From: Streptomyces albus subsp. albus
Lineage (GTDB): Bacteria; Actinomycetota; Actinomycetes; Streptomycetales; Streptomycetaceae
Assembly: GCF_000725885.1 (NCBI RefSeq)
Contig: NZ_JODR01000020.1
Span: forward strand, 62,001 to 126,000
DNA length: 64,000 nucleotides
Reading direction: 5' to 3'
In this document: piece by piece, positions 33,412 through 43,661 of the stretch
How positions within the stretch are numbered: the first letter of the stretch is position 1
Layout: each line of letters starts with the position of its first letter
Notes under the pieces: model-generated
What the model saw: only the letters and a program-made list of their open reading frames with translations
The model's database searches: none
Told to the model about the DNA's origin: nothing
Made by a program: the position numbers and the translations under genes

Positions 33412-36400
33412 CCGCACCCACCACCGCGGCCGATCTGCTCGACGAACTCACCTCCCTCGGCGTCGCACTGTGGAGCGAGGACGGCCGGATACGGTTCCGG
33501 GCACCGCAGGGTGTCCTCACCGAGGAACGGCGTGCCGCCCTGCGGGCGCACAAGGAACAGCTCCTCGTCCTGCTCGACGCGGAGGACGCCGCCCGCACGG
33601 TCACCGCCGACCCCGCCGCCGCCCACGAGCCGTTCCCCCTCACCGATGTGCAGAGCGCCTACCTGCTGGGCCGGCGCGACCCGTTCGGGCACGGCGGCGT
33701 CGCCTGCCACGGCTATCTGGAGATCCACTACCCCCGGCTCGACCCCGCCGCGCTGGAGGACGCCTGGAACGCCCTGATCGCCCGGCACGGCATGCTGCGC
33801 GCGGTCGTCCACGAGGACGGCTACCAGCAAATCCTGCCCAAGGTGCCGCGCTGCCGGATCGCCGTCACCGATCTGCGCGACGCCCCGGAACGCCGGGACG
33901 AGCACCTGGAGGAGACGCGCTCCGATCTCGGGCACCGCACCTACGACCCCGCGCGCTGGCCCCTGTTCGAACTGCGGCTGACCCGGCTGCCGGACGGCGA
34001 CGTGCTCCACTTCTCGCTGGACGCCCTGGTGGCCGACTGGGCCAGCGCCGCCCTCCTCCTCGACGAACTGGACACCCTGCTGGCCTCACCCGACCCGGCG
34101 GACACCTCCCCGCTGCCCCCGCTCACCCTCTCCTTCCGGGACTACGTGCTGGCCGAACGCGCCCTGCGCGACACCGCCCGCCACCGCCGCGACCGGGACT
34201 ACTGGCACTCACGTCTCGACTCCCTGCCACCCGCCCCCGACCTGCCCCTGGTGACCGCGCCGGCCGACGGCCGGCCCCGCTTCGCCAGGCTCACCCACCG
34301 CCTGCCCGCGCCCGCGTGGGAACGCCTGCGCAGCCAGGCGGCCGACCGCGGACTCACCCCCACCACCGCCGTCCTCGCCGCCTATGTGTCGGTCCTGGAG
34401 CGGTGGAGCCGCCGCAAGTCCTTCACCGTCAACCTGACGCTGCTCAACCGGCTGCCGCTGCACCCGGACGTCGACCGCCTGGTCGGCGACTTCACCTCCG
34501 TCACCCTGCTCGCCGTCGAGGCCCATTCCGGTGCCGCACCGGCCGAGCGCGCCGAACGGCTGGGCGAGCGCCTCTTCACCGACCTCGACCACCGCCTGTA
34601 CTCCGGGGTGGAGGTCATCCGCGACCTCACCCGGCTCCGCGGCCGGGAGGCGGCCCTCATGCCGTACGTCTTCACCAGCTCCCTTGGACTGGGCCCCGGC
34701 TCGTCGGAACGCAGCGGCCGGACGCTGGGGGCGGGCATCACCCAGACCCCGCAGGTCTTCCTGGACTGCCAGGTCGGTGACGGCTCCGGGGACTTGGAGG
34801 TCAACTGGGACATCCGGCAGGGGATACTGCCCGAGGGCATGGCCGAGGACATGCTCGCCGCGTTCGGCGCCCTGCTCGAAGCGCTCGCCGACGACCCGCA
34901 CGCCTGGGACCGCACCGACCCGGTCGGCCTGCCCGCCTGGCAGCTCCGGGAGCGTGAGGCCGCCAACGACACGGCGGGGCCGCTGCCCGAGGGGCTGCTC
35001 CACGAGGGCTTCTTCGCCCGCGCCCGGCACACCCCCGACGCGCCCGCCCTGCTGGGCGCCTTCGGCACCGTCACCTACGGCGAACTGGCCCGGCGGGCCG
35101 GGGCCGTGGCCGACGCCCTGCGCGCGGCGGGCCGTACGCGCGGCGACCGGATCGCCGTCGTCATGGACAAGGGACCCGAACAGGCCGCCGCCGTCCTCGG
35201 CGTCCTGCTCGCCGGCTGCGTCTACGTGCCCGTCGACACCACCCAGCCCGCGCTGCGCCGCGCCCGGCTGCTGTCCGACGCGGGGATCCGGCACGTCCTC
35301 ACCCAGTCCTGGGTGGGGGACGGCGCCGGCCGGCCCGAGGGCGTGCCCCGCACCGACGTCGACCGGCTCGCCCCCGCCGCCTCCCCGCCGGTGCCGGCGG
35401 CAGGCGACCCCGCCGAACCCGCCTACGTCGTCTACACCTCCGGCTCGACCGGCGACCCCAAGGGCGTCGTCACCTCGCACCGTGCCGCGCTCAACACCGT
35501 GCGGGACATCAACGAGAGGTTCGGCGTCACGGAGACCGACCGGGTGCTCCAGCTCGCCCAGCTCGGCTTCGACTTGTCGGTGTACGACATCTTCGGCGCC
35601 CTCGCCGTGGGCGCCGCCCTCGTCCTGCCCGACCCGGCACGCGGGGCCGACCCCTCCCACTGGGCGGAACTGGTGGCCGGCAAGGGCGTCACCGTGTGGA
35701 ACTCGGTGCCCGCCCAGCTCCACATGCTCGCCGACTACCTGACGACGGAACCGGCGGCACTGCCCACGCTCCGGCTCGCGCTGCTGTCCGGCGACTGGAT
35801 CCCGGTGACCCTGCCCGCCCGGCTGCGGAGCCTGCTGCCCGGCCTGTCGCCGGTCTCGCTGGGCGGCGCGACGGAGGCGGCCATCTGGTCCATCCACCAC
35901 CCGGTCACCGAGGCGGACGACGGACGCACCAGCATCCCTTACGGCCTGCCGCTGCTCAACCAGGGCTTCCGGATCCTCGACGAGGACGGCCGCGACTGCC
36001 CGGTCTGGGTGCCCGGCGAACTGTGCATCACCGGCGAGGGCCTGGCCATCGGCTACCTCGGTGACCCGGACCTCACAGCCCGCCGCTTCCCCCGCCACCC
36101 CCGGGACGGACAGCGGCTGTACCGCACCGGGGACGTGGGACGCTATCTGCCGGGCGGCGAGATCGAATTCCTCGGCCGTGAGGACAACCAGGTCAAGATC
36201 CGCGGTCACCGCATCGAGCTCGGCGAGGTCGAGGCCGCGCTGGCGGCACACCCCGCCGTGGGAGCCGCCGCGGCCGTGGTCGGCGACCAGGACGGCGAGC
36301 GGATGCTCCTCGGCTTCGTCGAACCGGCCCCGCGCACCCCGCCGGACGAGACCGCCCGGGACGCCCGGCTGCGCACCGCCGCGCAGCGCCACGCCGACCG

Positions 36401-38927
36401 CTTCCTGCCGGACGCCGGGCCCGGCCGCATCGCCGCCCACCACCACGCCCTGCACCGCGCGGCCCTGCTGACGATGCTGCACGCCCTGCGGCGGCGCGGA
36501 GCCCTCGCGGGCCGCCCGGAGCAGGCGGACGAGGTGCTGGACGCCGCCCGGGTGGCCCCCCGCCACCGCTGGCTGGTCCGCCACTGGCTGGCCGCGCTGG
36601 CGGACGCGGGTCTGCTGGACCGGGATGCGGACGGCCGCTACCACGCGCCGCGGGCGCCCGGCGACGAGGATGTCTCCCGCGCGTGGGACGAGGTGGCCGG
36701 CTCCGTCGCGGACGGCCTGTGCACCGACGGCTACCTCGCCTACCACCGGGCGCACGCCGAGCGGCTCGACGCCCTGCTGGAGGACCGCCTCAACCCGTTC
36801 GACCTGCTCTTCCCCGGCGGCGACGACGCCCCCGCCCGTGCCGTGTACCGCGACGACGCCCTCTCCCGCCATCTCAACGCCGCCGTCGCCGCCGTGGTCC
36901 ACCGCCGGGCGGCCGAGCACGAGGGCCCGGGGCCGCTGCGCGTCCTCGAAGTGGGCGCCGGCACCGGCGCCACCACGGAATCCGTCCTGCCGCTGCTCGA
37001 CGGCTTCGCCGTGGACTACCTGTTCACCGACGTCAGCCCCTCCTTCCTGCCCCGGGCGCGGGAGACCTTCGCCGGACGCGGGCTGCGCTACGGCGTCCTC
37101 GACGTGGACCGCGACCCGCTGCCGCAGGGGCTGCCGCCCAACTCGGCCGACCTCGTGGTGTGCGCGGGCGTGCTCAACAGCGCCCGGGACAGCGCCCGTG
37201 CGGTACGCACCGCCGTCTCGCTCCTCGCCCCGGGCGGGCTGCTGGTGGTGACCGAACCCGTCGGCGCCCACCCGCACATCCTGCTCACGCAGGGCTTCAT
37301 GATGGAACCGGCCGACGGCGACCGCGAGAGCGGGGCCTGCCCGCTGCTCGGCGAGGACGGCTGGCGTGCCCTGTTCGACCGTGCCGGGGCCGAGGAGGTC
37401 CTCACCCTGCCCGGTGCGGACCACGCCCTCGCGTCCGCCGGGCACCGGCTGTTCGTCCTGCGCGCCAAGGCGGACCGGACACCGGTGCGGCCCGAGGAGG
37501 TCGCCGCACACGTCGCCGAGCGGCTGCCCGCCGCCATGGTGCCCGGCCACCTCCAGATCGTCGACGCGCTGCCCGTCACCGCCAACGGCAAGATCGACCG
37601 CCGCGCCCTGGCCGCCCGGCGCCCCGGCGAACTGGCCGGCAGCGAGCCGCCCGTGGCGGACGAGGACGCCGGGCTGGAGGAACGGCTGTGCGCACTGTGG
37701 GCCACAGCCCTGGGGACCACCTCCCTGGCCCCCGAGGACAACTTCTACGACCACGGCGCCGACTCGCTGATCCTCGCCCGGGTGGCGGGCCGGCTGCGCG
37801 AGGAGATACCGGAGGCGGCCCACCTCAGCTACGACGCGCTGCTGCGGCAGATGCTCAACGAGCCCACGGTCCAGGCCCTCGCCCGGGCCCTGGGCACAGC
37901 GGCCCGGCCGGCGGCGAGCCCCGGCGGCGAGCCCCGCGACACCGGCGGCAACGCCCTGCTCGTCCCGTTCGGCGGCGCCCCGCACCCCGACGGCGTCGTG
38001 CGCGTCATGTTCCACGCCGCGCTCGGCACCCTGGACTACTTCCAGCACCTCGGCCGCGCCCTGGCCGCCCAGGACCTGGGACCCGTGATCGGCGTCGCCG
38101 TCGCCGACGCGGAGCAGTACACGGCGACACCGCCCGAAGAACTCGTGGCCACCGTCGCTGACCGGTACGCCCGGCGCCTGGCCGAGGAGGGGTACACCCG
38201 CTTCCAGCTGATCGGCTACTGCCTCGGCGGGCTGCTGGCCACCGAAGTGGCCCGGCGGCTGACCGAACGCGGACTGCGGGTCGACGACCTCACCCTGGTC
38301 GACAGCATCCCGATGTTCCTGGACACCGACGAGGAACTCGCCTACGAGTCCATCTTCGTGCCCAACCTCGGCCTCGACCCGGTACCGGCCGTCTTCGGTC
38401 CCGACGTGGCCGAGGAGGACGTCTACCGCGCGGTGGAACTGCTCACCGAACGCGGCGGCGGACGCATCCCGGCCGGGGCGCTGGCCACCCTGGACGGCGA
38501 CGAGCGACTGGCCGCGGTGGCCGCCGCCGCCCGCCGCGCCGCCGCCCGCCCCCAGGAGGATCGGCTGGCCGGCTACGCCCGCGCCGCCGAGGCCGGCGCC
38601 CAGGTGCCCGTGGACGCCGAACTGGTCCCCGCCCTCTTCCGCACCTGCCGGCACAGCATGAAGGCCGCCCACCTGCAACTGGAGCCGTACGCGGGCGACA
38701 TGACGTTTCTGCGGGCCGCCGAGCAGCAGTCGTTCGGCGTCACCGGAGGCGTCGGCCACCTCGCCGAGCCGTTCTGGGCCGAGACGTGCCTGGGCCGGTT
38801 CACCGTCACCGACGTACCCGGCAACCACTTCAGCGTCATCGAACCGCCGCACGTCCACACGGTCGCCGCACACCTGGCGGCGCCGCTGCGGCCGGGCCGT
38901 GACACCGAGAAAGGCACCGCCCGATGA
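33408..38927 (+). CDS. NRPS-1: docking-Cy-A(MT)-T-TE, cysteine-specific termination module
   Basis: 1839 residues. TubC_N-type docking domain (about 5-55); heterocyclisation domain about 75-500 with DALVAD (Asp205, Asp210) instead of HHxxxDG; adenylation domain from 530 (YTSGSTGDPKGV, YRTGD) with pocket residues DLYNLSLIW, the cysteine code; a winged-helix plus methyltransferase-like insert (about 950-1385, LEVGAGTGATTES) between A8 and A10; A10 TANGKIDRR; carrier Ser1453; thioesterase about 1500-1830. The TE has GYCLGG, so Cys1605 replaces serine, with the catalytic His probably in GNHFSV. It adds and cyclises the last cysteine, may methylate it, and releases the product. Confidence 0.95.
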   Translation: MTAPTTAADLLDELTSLGVALWSEDGRIRFRAPQGVLTEERRAALRAHKEQLLVLLDAEDAARTVTADPAAAHEPFPLTDVQSAYLLGRRDPFGHGGVACHGYLEIHYPRLDPAALEDAWNALIARHGMLRAVVHEDGYQQILPKVPRCRIAVTDLRDAPERRDEHLEETRSDLGHRTYDPARWPLFELRLTRLPDGDVLHFSLDALVADWASAALLLDELDTLLASPDPADTSPLPPLTLSFRDYVLAERALRDTARHRRDRDYWHSRLDSLPPAPDLPLVTAPADGRPRFARLTHRLPAPAWERLRSQAADRGLTPTTAVLAAYVSVLERWSRRKSFTVNLTLLNRLPLHPDVDRLVGDFTSVTLLAVEAHSGAAPAERAERLGERLFTDLDHRLYSGVEVIRDLTRLRGREAALMPYVFTSSLGLGPGSSERSGRTLGAGITQTPQVFLDCQVGDGSGDLEVNWDIRQGILPEGMAEDMLAAFGALLEALADDPHAWDRTDPVGLPAWQLREREAANDTAGPLPEGLLHEGFFARARHTPDAPALLGAFGTVTYGELARRAGAVADALRAAGRTRGDRIAVVMDKGPEQAAAVLGVLLAGCVYVPVDTTQPALRRARLLSDAGIRHVLTQSWVGDGAGRPEGVPRTDVDRLAPAASPPVPAAGDPAEPAYVVYTSGSTGDPKGVVTSHRAALNTVRDINERFGVTETDRVLQLAQLGFDLSVYDIFGALAVGAALVLPDPARGADPSHWAELVAGKGVTVWNSVPAQLHMLADYLTTEPAALPTLRLALLSGDWIPVTLPARLRSLLPGLSPVSLGGATEAAIWSIHHPVTEADDGRTSIPYGLPLLNQGFRILDEDGRDCPVWVPGELCITGEGLAIGYLGDPDLTARRFPRHPRDGQRLYRTGDVGRYLPGGEIEFLGREDNQVKIRGHRIELGEVEAALAAHPAVGAAAAVVGDQDGERMLLGFVEPAPRTPPDETARDARLRTAAQRHADRFLPDAGPGRIAAHHHALHRAALLTMLHALRRRGALAGRPEQADEVLDAARVAPRHRWLVRHWLAALADAGLLDRDADGRYHAPRAPGDEDVSRAWDEVAGSVADGLCTDGYLAYHRAHAERLDALLEDRLNPFDLLFPGGDDAPARAVYRDDALSRHLNAAVAAVVHRRAAEHEGPGPLRVLEVGAGTGATTESVLPLLDGFAVDYLFTDVSPSFLPRARETFAGRGLRYGVLDVDRDPLPQGLPPNSADLVVCAGVLNSARDSARAVRTAVSLLAPGGLLVVTEPVGAHPHILLTQGFMMEPADGDRESGACPLLGEDGWRALFDRAGAEEVLTLPGADHALASAGHRLFVLRAKADRTPVRPEEVAAHVAERLPAAMVPGHLQIVDALPVTANGKIDRRALAARRPGELAGSEPPVADEDAGLEERLCALWATALGTTSLAPEDNFYDHGADSLILARVAGRLREEIPEAAHLSYDALLRQMLNEPTVQALARALGTAARPAASPGGEPRDTGGNALLVPFGGAPHPDGVVRVMFHAALGTLDYFQHLGRALAAQDLGPVIGVAVADAEQYTATPPEELVATVADRYARRLAEEGYTRFQLIGYCLGGLLATEVARRLTERGLRVDDLTLVDSIPMFLDTDEELAYESIFVPNLGLDPVPAVFGPDVAEEDVYRAVELLTERGGGRIPAGALATLDGDERLAAVAAAARRAAARPQEDRLAGYARAAEAGAQVPVDAELVPALFRTCRHSMKAAHLQLEPYAGDMTFLRAAEQQSFGVTGGVGHLAEPFWAETCLGRFTVTDVPGNHFSVIEPPHVHTVAAHLAAPLRPGRDTEKGTAR

Positions 38928-40765
38928 CCACGACCACCACCGGACCGGAGACGGCGGCCGGACAGCGGCCCGCCGCAGGGGACGCCGCCGCCCCCGACGA
39001 GAGGCGGCGCACCGCCGACGCCCTGCGCGAACTGCGCCGCCCCGTCGCCTGGATGACCCGCCTCGGCGTCGTACTGGGCGCCGTCGGCGCCGTCACCAAC
39101 CTGGTGCCGTTCGTCGGCATCGCCGAGATCGGCAGGGCACTGCTCGCCGACGGGCCCCTGGAACGCGACCGGGTGGTCACCGCGGCCGTCGTCGTGGCCG
39201 CGACCCTCGTCGTGGGCTGGAGCTGCAACGGCGCCGCCCTGTGGATCACGCACCTGGCGGACGGCCGGCTCCAGGCCGATCTGCGGCGCCGCATGGTCGC
39301 CAAGCTCGGCCGCGTACCGCTGGGCTGGTACTCCTCCACCACCTCCGGGCAGGTCCGCAAGGCCGCCCAGGAGGACATCGACGACCTGCACCACCTCATC
39401 GCCCACCACGACGTGGAGCTGACCGGAGCCATCGCGCTGCCGCTGGCCGGACTCGGCTACCTGCTGTGGGTCGACTGGCGGCTCGCCCTCCTCGCGCTGG
39501 CCACCCTCCCGGTCTACTTCACGGCGTACGCCTTCATGATGCGCGGCTTCGCCGAGAAGATGACCTCGCTGGATGCCGCGTTCGGCCGGGTCGGTTCCGC
39601 CGTCGTCGAGTTCGTGCACGGCATCGGCGTCGTCAAGGTGTTCGGCGGCACCCGCCGCGCGCACGCGGGATACCGCGAGGCCGTGCACGCCTACGGCGAC
39701 CAGTACGCCGGCTGGGTCCGGCCGGTGCTCAGGCTGGAGGCGTACACCTCCATGGCCCTGTCCGTGCCCGTGATCAGCGTCGTCGGACTGGCGGGGGGCA
39801 TCTGGTTCACCCACCGGGGATGGGTCGGCCCGGCCGACGTCCTCGCCGAGGTCCTGGTCGCCGCCGTCCTGCCGACCACGCTGCTCACCCTCAACCAGGG
39901 CCTCACCGCCCAGCGCAAGGCCGTGGCAGCCGCCGGACGCATCACCGCGCTCCTGGACGTCCCCGAACTCCCCGTGCCCGCACGGCCCGAACCGCCCCGC
40001 GGCAGGGACGTCGTCCTCGACAAGGTCGTCTTCGGCTACGAACCCGGCCGTCCCGTCCTCCACGGCATCGACCTGACCTGCCGGGCCGGCACCGTCACCG
40101 CGCTGGTCGGCGGCTCCGGCGCCGGCAAGTCCACACTCGCCGCGCTCGTCCCCCGCTTCCACGACGTGGACGCCGGAGCGGTGCGCATCGGCGGCACCGA
40201 CGTCCGCGACATCGCCCCCCAGGAGCTGTACCGCCACGTCGGGTTCGTCCTCCAGGACGTGCAGCTGCTGCACGGCACGGTCGCCGACAATCTCCGCCTG
40301 GGCCGCCCCGAGGCCACCGACGACGACCTCGTCGCCGCCGCGAAGGCAGCCCGCATCCACGACCGCATCGCGCGGCTGCCGCGCGGCTACGACACCGTCG
40401 TCGGCGACGACGCCCGGTTCTCCGGCGGCGAGGCCCAACGGCTGACCATCGCGCGGGCCCTGCTCGCCGACACCCCCGTCCTCGTGCTCGACGAGGCCAC
40501 GGCCTACGCCGACCCCGAGTCCGAGGCGCAGATCCAGGACGCCCTCTCGACCCTGGTGCGTGGCCGCACCGTCCTCGTGGTCGCCCACCGCCTGTCCACC
40601 ATCACCGGGGCCGACCGGATCGCCGTCCTCGACGGGGGCCGCCTCGTCGAGCAGGGCACCCACACCGAACTGCTCGCCGCCGGCGGGCGCTACGCCCGCA
40701 TGTGGGCGGCCCACCGCCCCGCCGGCGCGCCCGGCGCCGAGCCGACGAAGGAGGCCGGCCGATGA
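38924..40765 (+). CDS. ABC half-transporter 1 (YbtP/Irp6/IrtA-like)
   Basis: 613 residues: an N-terminal 6-helix exporter-type transmembrane domain (about 45-345) and a nucleotide-binding domain (about 360-600) with Walker A GGSGAGKST, signature FSGGEAQR and Walker B LVLDEATAYADPE. The altered signature and the A-Y-A-D-P segment are typical of YbtP/IrtA. Siderophore systems of this type have exporter architecture but many act in uptake. ATGA overlaps join it to NRPS-1 and to its partner gene, so it likely forms a heterodimer. Confidence 0.9.
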   Translation: MTTTTTGPETAAGQRPAAGDAAAPDERRRTADALRELRRPVAWMTRLGVVLGAVGAVTNLVPFVGIAEIGRALLADGPLERDRVVTAAVVVAATLVVGWSCNGAALWITHLADGRLQADLRRRMVAKLGRVPLGWYSSTTSGQVRKAAQEDIDDLHHLIAHHDVELTGAIALPLAGLGYLLWVDWRLALLALATLPVYFTAYAFMMRGFAEKMTSLDAAFGRVGSAVVEFVHGIGVVKVFGGTRRAHAGYREAVHAYGDQYAGWVRPVLRLEAYTSMALSVPVISVVGLAGGIWFTHRGWVGPADVLAEVLVAAVLPTTLLTLNQGLTAQRKAVAAAGRITALLDVPELPVPARPEPPRGRDVVLDKVVFGYEPGRPVLHGIDLTCRAGTVTALVGGSGAGKSTLAALVPRFHDVDAGAVRIGGTDVRDIAPQELYRHVGFVLQDVQLLHGTVADNLRLGRPEATDDDLVAAAKAARIHDRIARLPRGYDTVVGDDARFSGGEAQRLTIARALLADTPVLVLDEATAYADPESEAQIQDALSTLVRGRTVLVVAHRLSTITGADRIAVLDGGRLVEQGTHTELLAAGGRYARMWAAHRPAGAPGAEPTKEAGR

Positions 40766-42516
40766 TCCGCCACCTGGCCACCATCCTGGGCCCCGACCAC
40801 CGCGGGGCGCTGCGCCGCTACCTCGCCTGGCTGATCGCCCACCCGGTCCTCGAAGGCATCGCCACGGCCTTCCTCGTGCCCGTCCTGCGCTCGGTCTTCG
40901 ACGGCGACACCCAGGGGGCGCTGCGGCACCTCGTCGTCCTCGCCGTGCTCGTCGTGGCCACCTGCGTCGCCCGCTACCAGCAGACCATGCGGGGCTTCAG
41001 GCTGGCCGTCGTCACGCTCACCACCCTGCACGACCGGCTCGGCGACCATCTGGTGCGGCTGCCACTGGGCTGGTTCACCACGGAGAAGGTCGGACGGGTC
41101 GCCCGCAGCGCCACCACCGGCACCTTCACCGTCACCAACGTCTTCGCGCATCTGCTGACGCCCGTCGTCGGCGGAGTCGTCACGCCCGCCACGGTCGTCG
41201 TGGCGATGCTCGTCCTCGACTGGCGGCTCGGCCTGGTCCTGGTCTGCTGCGCCCCGCTGCTGTACGTCACCCACCGCTGGTCCGCGTCGTGGATCGGCCG
41301 CAGCGAACGGCAGCGCGACTCCGCCGATGCCCTCGCCGGCAGCCGGGTGGTGGAGTTCGCACGGGCGCAGAAGACGCTGCGTGCCTTCGGCCGCGACCAC
41401 GAGGGGTACGCGCCGCTGGAGGCCGCCGTGGAGGAACGCAGCCGGGCCGGCGGCCGGATGCTCGCCGAGACCATGCCCCGGCTGCTCGCCAACGGGCTCG
41501 CCGTCCAGCTGTGCTTCGCCGCCCTGGTGGCCACCGGAGTGGCCATGGCCCTCAACGACGCCGTGGAGCCCGCAGCGCTGGTCGCGCTCCTCGCGCTGGC
41601 CGCACGGTTCGTCGGGCCGCTGTCCGAGGCGGCCGGCATGAGCGGCATGCTGCGCATGGCCGGCAACGACCTCGGCAGGCTCGCGGCCCTCCTGGACGAG
41701 CCGCCCCTGCCGGACACCGCCGTCCGCGCCCCGCTCCCGCGCCCGGGCGAACTCGCCTTCGAGAACGTCAGCTTCGGCTACGACGAGGCGAACCCGGTCC
41801 TGCGGGACGTCTCCTTGCACGTCCCCGCGCACACCATGACGGCCGTGGTCGGCGCGTCGGGCGCCGGCAAGACCACGCTCGTGCGGCTCGTCGCCCGCTT
41901 CTTCGACGCGGACTTTGGAACGGTCCGCGTCGGCGGCACCGACGTGCGCGAGATGCCCGTGGAGCAGCTGATGTCCCAGCTGGCCCTCGTCCAGCAGGAC
42001 GTGTACCTCTTCGACGACACCCTGGAGGGCAACATCCGGGTGGGCCGGCCCGACGCCACCGACGAGGAAGTGCGGGAAGCGGCCCGGATCGCCGGCGTCG
42101 ACGAGATCGTCGAGCGGCTGCCGGACGGCCTCGGCACCCGCGTCGGCGAGGGCGGAGCCTCCCTGTCGGGAGGCGAGCGGCAACGCGTCTCCGTCGCCCG
42201 CGCCGTCCTCAAACGCGCCCCCGTCGTCCTGCTCGACGAGGCCACCGCCGCCCTCGACCCCGAGAACGAGAAGTACGTCCAGCGGGCGCTGCGGACTTTG
42301 ATGACGGACTCCACCCTGCTGGTGATCGCCCACCAGTTGTCCACCGTCGTGGCCGCCGACCAGATCCTCGTCCTCGACGAGGGCCGCGTCGTCGAACGCG
42401 GCACCCACACCGAACTGCTCGCCGCCGACGGCCGCTACGCCCGCTTCTGGGAGCGGCGGCGCCGCAGCCGGGGCTGGCGGCTGGTGGCACAGCAGGAGAC
42501 GGAGGCGACCCGGTGA
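40762..42516 (+). CDS. ABC half-transporter 2 (YbtQ/Irp7/IrtB-like)
   Basis: 584 residues with TMD (about 20-310) and NBD (about 335-570): Walker A GASGAGKTT, signature LSGGERQR, Walker B VVLLDEATAALDPENE, H-loop IAHQLS. Paired by a 4-nt overlap with the preceding half-transporter. Together they handle the metallophore across the membrane; direction (export or fused import) cannot be decided from sequence. The separate Dpp-like importer in this cluster makes export a reasonable guess. Confidence 0.9.
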   Translation: MIRHLATILGPDHRGALRRYLAWLIAHPVLEGIATAFLVPVLRSVFDGDTQGALRHLVVLAVLVVATCVARYQQTMRGFRLAVVTLTTLHDRLGDHLVRLPLGWFTTEKVGRVARSATTGTFTVTNVFAHLLTPVVGGVVTPATVVVAMLVLDWRLGLVLVCCAPLLYVTHRWSASWIGRSERQRDSADALAGSRVVEFARAQKTLRAFGRDHEGYAPLEAAVEERSRAGGRMLAETMPRLLANGLAVQLCFAALVATGVAMALNDAVEPAALVALLALAARFVGPLSEAAGMSGMLRMAGNDLGRLAALLDEPPLPDTAVRAPLPRPGELAFENVSFGYDEANPVLRDVSLHVPAHTMTAVVGASGAGKTTLVRLVARFFDADFGTVRVGGTDVREMPVEQLMSQLALVQQDVYLFDDTLEGNIRVGRPDATDEEVREAARIAGVDEIVERLPDGLGTRVGEGGASLSGGERQRVSVARAVLKRAPVVLLDEATAALDPENEKYVQRALRTLMTDSTLLVIAHQLSTVVAADQILVLDEGRVVERGTHTELLAADGRYARFWERRRRSRGWRLVAQQETEATR

Positions 42517-43661
42517 TCGGCGTGATCGGAGGTTACGGAGACGTGGGGGCGCACACCGTCTCGGCCCTGTACCGGGCCGGAGTGCCGGTGCGCATCGGCG
42601 GACGGTCCGCGACCGCCGCGGCCCACTTCCGCGCCCGGCGACTGCCGCCCGGCGCGGCGGCGGAAGCGCGCACGGTGGACGTGCGCGACGGCGACAGCGT
42701 GCGGGCCTTCGCCGACGGACTGAGCGTCCTCGTCAATTGCGCGGGCCCCTCCCACCTGACCGGCTCGTCCGCCGCCCGAGCGGCACTCCGCGCGGGCGTC
42801 GACTACGTGGACGCCGCCGGGGACGACGCGCTCCACGCGCAGCTGGACGACGACCGGTACCGCCACTCGGGCCGCACCGCCGTGCTCTCGGCGGGGCTGC
42901 GTCCCGGACTGACCGGCCTCTTCCCGCGAGCCGTGGCCCACTGGGTGCGGACCGCCGGCCTGACCCGTCCCGAGACGGTCTGCCTCCGCACGCGCGTGGT
43001 GGACCACTTCACCACCACCTCGGCGCTGGAGTATCTGCACGGCGCGGCCACCACGGCCGCCGGACCCCTGGCCGCCTGGCGCGACGGAGCAGCCAGGCCC
43101 CGCGCACTGACCCGGCGGATCGTCGCCGACCTGCTGTTCTTCCCCGGCACCAGCACGGTTGTGCCCCAGCTGTCCGCCGAGGACATCCGCACCGCGCGGG
43201 CCCTGGGAGTCCGCGACGGCGACTGGCTGACCCTCGTACAGGGCGAACAGGTGCTCGCCGCCCTCGACCGGGTGCACGTCCTGCCGCCCGAGGACGCCGC
43301 GGAACGCCTGTGCCGCGCGGCACGGCTCGACATGGCCGGGCGCTCCCCGTCGGTCACCCTGGCCGTGGTCGTCGCCGGACGCGGGGCGAGCGGTGCGGAA
43401 AGCCGCACCGCCGTCCTGCACGGCACCGGCAACGCGCCGCTCAGCGGCGCCGTCGCCGCCCACACGGCGCTCCAGGTGTTGCGCGGTGAGGTGCCGCCCG
43501 GACGGCACTTCGCCGCCGACGTCCTCGACGCCCCCGCTGCCGTCACCGCGCTCACCCGCCCCGCGGCGGACGGAACGCGAGCGTGCGCCCGCGTCGAACT
43601 GCTGCCACGCGGAGCCGACCCGTTCGCGCCCCAGGCCGTGGCCGAAGTGGGGGCACTGTGA
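42513..43661 (+). CDS. Saccharopine-dehydrogenase-like NADP-binding oxidoreductase
   Basis: 382 residues. N-terminal Rossmann fold with GGYGDVG at residues about 6-12, then LSVLVNCAGPSHLTGSSAARAAL and AGVDYVDAAGD, segments typical of saccharopine dehydrogenase and related trans-acting enoyl reductases. The C-terminal half is catalytic or dimerising. GTG 42513 overlaps the ABC gene. A second NADPH enzyme besides the PchG-like reductase; possible roles are a second ring reduction or an opine-type reductive condensation. The substrate is unknown. Confidence 0.8.
   Translation: MIGVIGGYGDVGAHTVSALYRAGVPVRIGGRSATAAAHFRARRLPPGAAAEARTVDVRDGDSVRAFADGLSVLVNCAGPSHLTGSSAARAALRAGVDYVDAAGDDALHAQLDDDRYRHSGRTAVLSAGLRPGLTGLFPRAVAHWVRTAGLTRPETVCLRTRVVDHFTTTSALEYLHGAATTAAGPLAAWRDGAARPRALTRRIVADLLFFPGTSTVVPQLSAEDIRTARALGVRDGDWLTLVQGEQVLAALDRVHVLPPEDAAERLCRAARLDMAGRSPSVTLAVVVAGRGASGAESRTAVLHGTGNAPLSGAVAAHTALQVLRGEVPPGRHFAADVLDAPAAVTALTRPAADGTRACARVELLPRGADPFAPQAVAEVGAL

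Noticed and set aside
34209..38873. A 1554-codon open frame on the minus strand opposite NRPS-1
   Set aside because: Mirror frame caused by high third-position GC; no domain, repeats of Gly/Val/Ala/Arg, and it lies fully over a convincing NRPS gene. The same applies to other long antisense frames such as 42803-46489 and 55724-57619.
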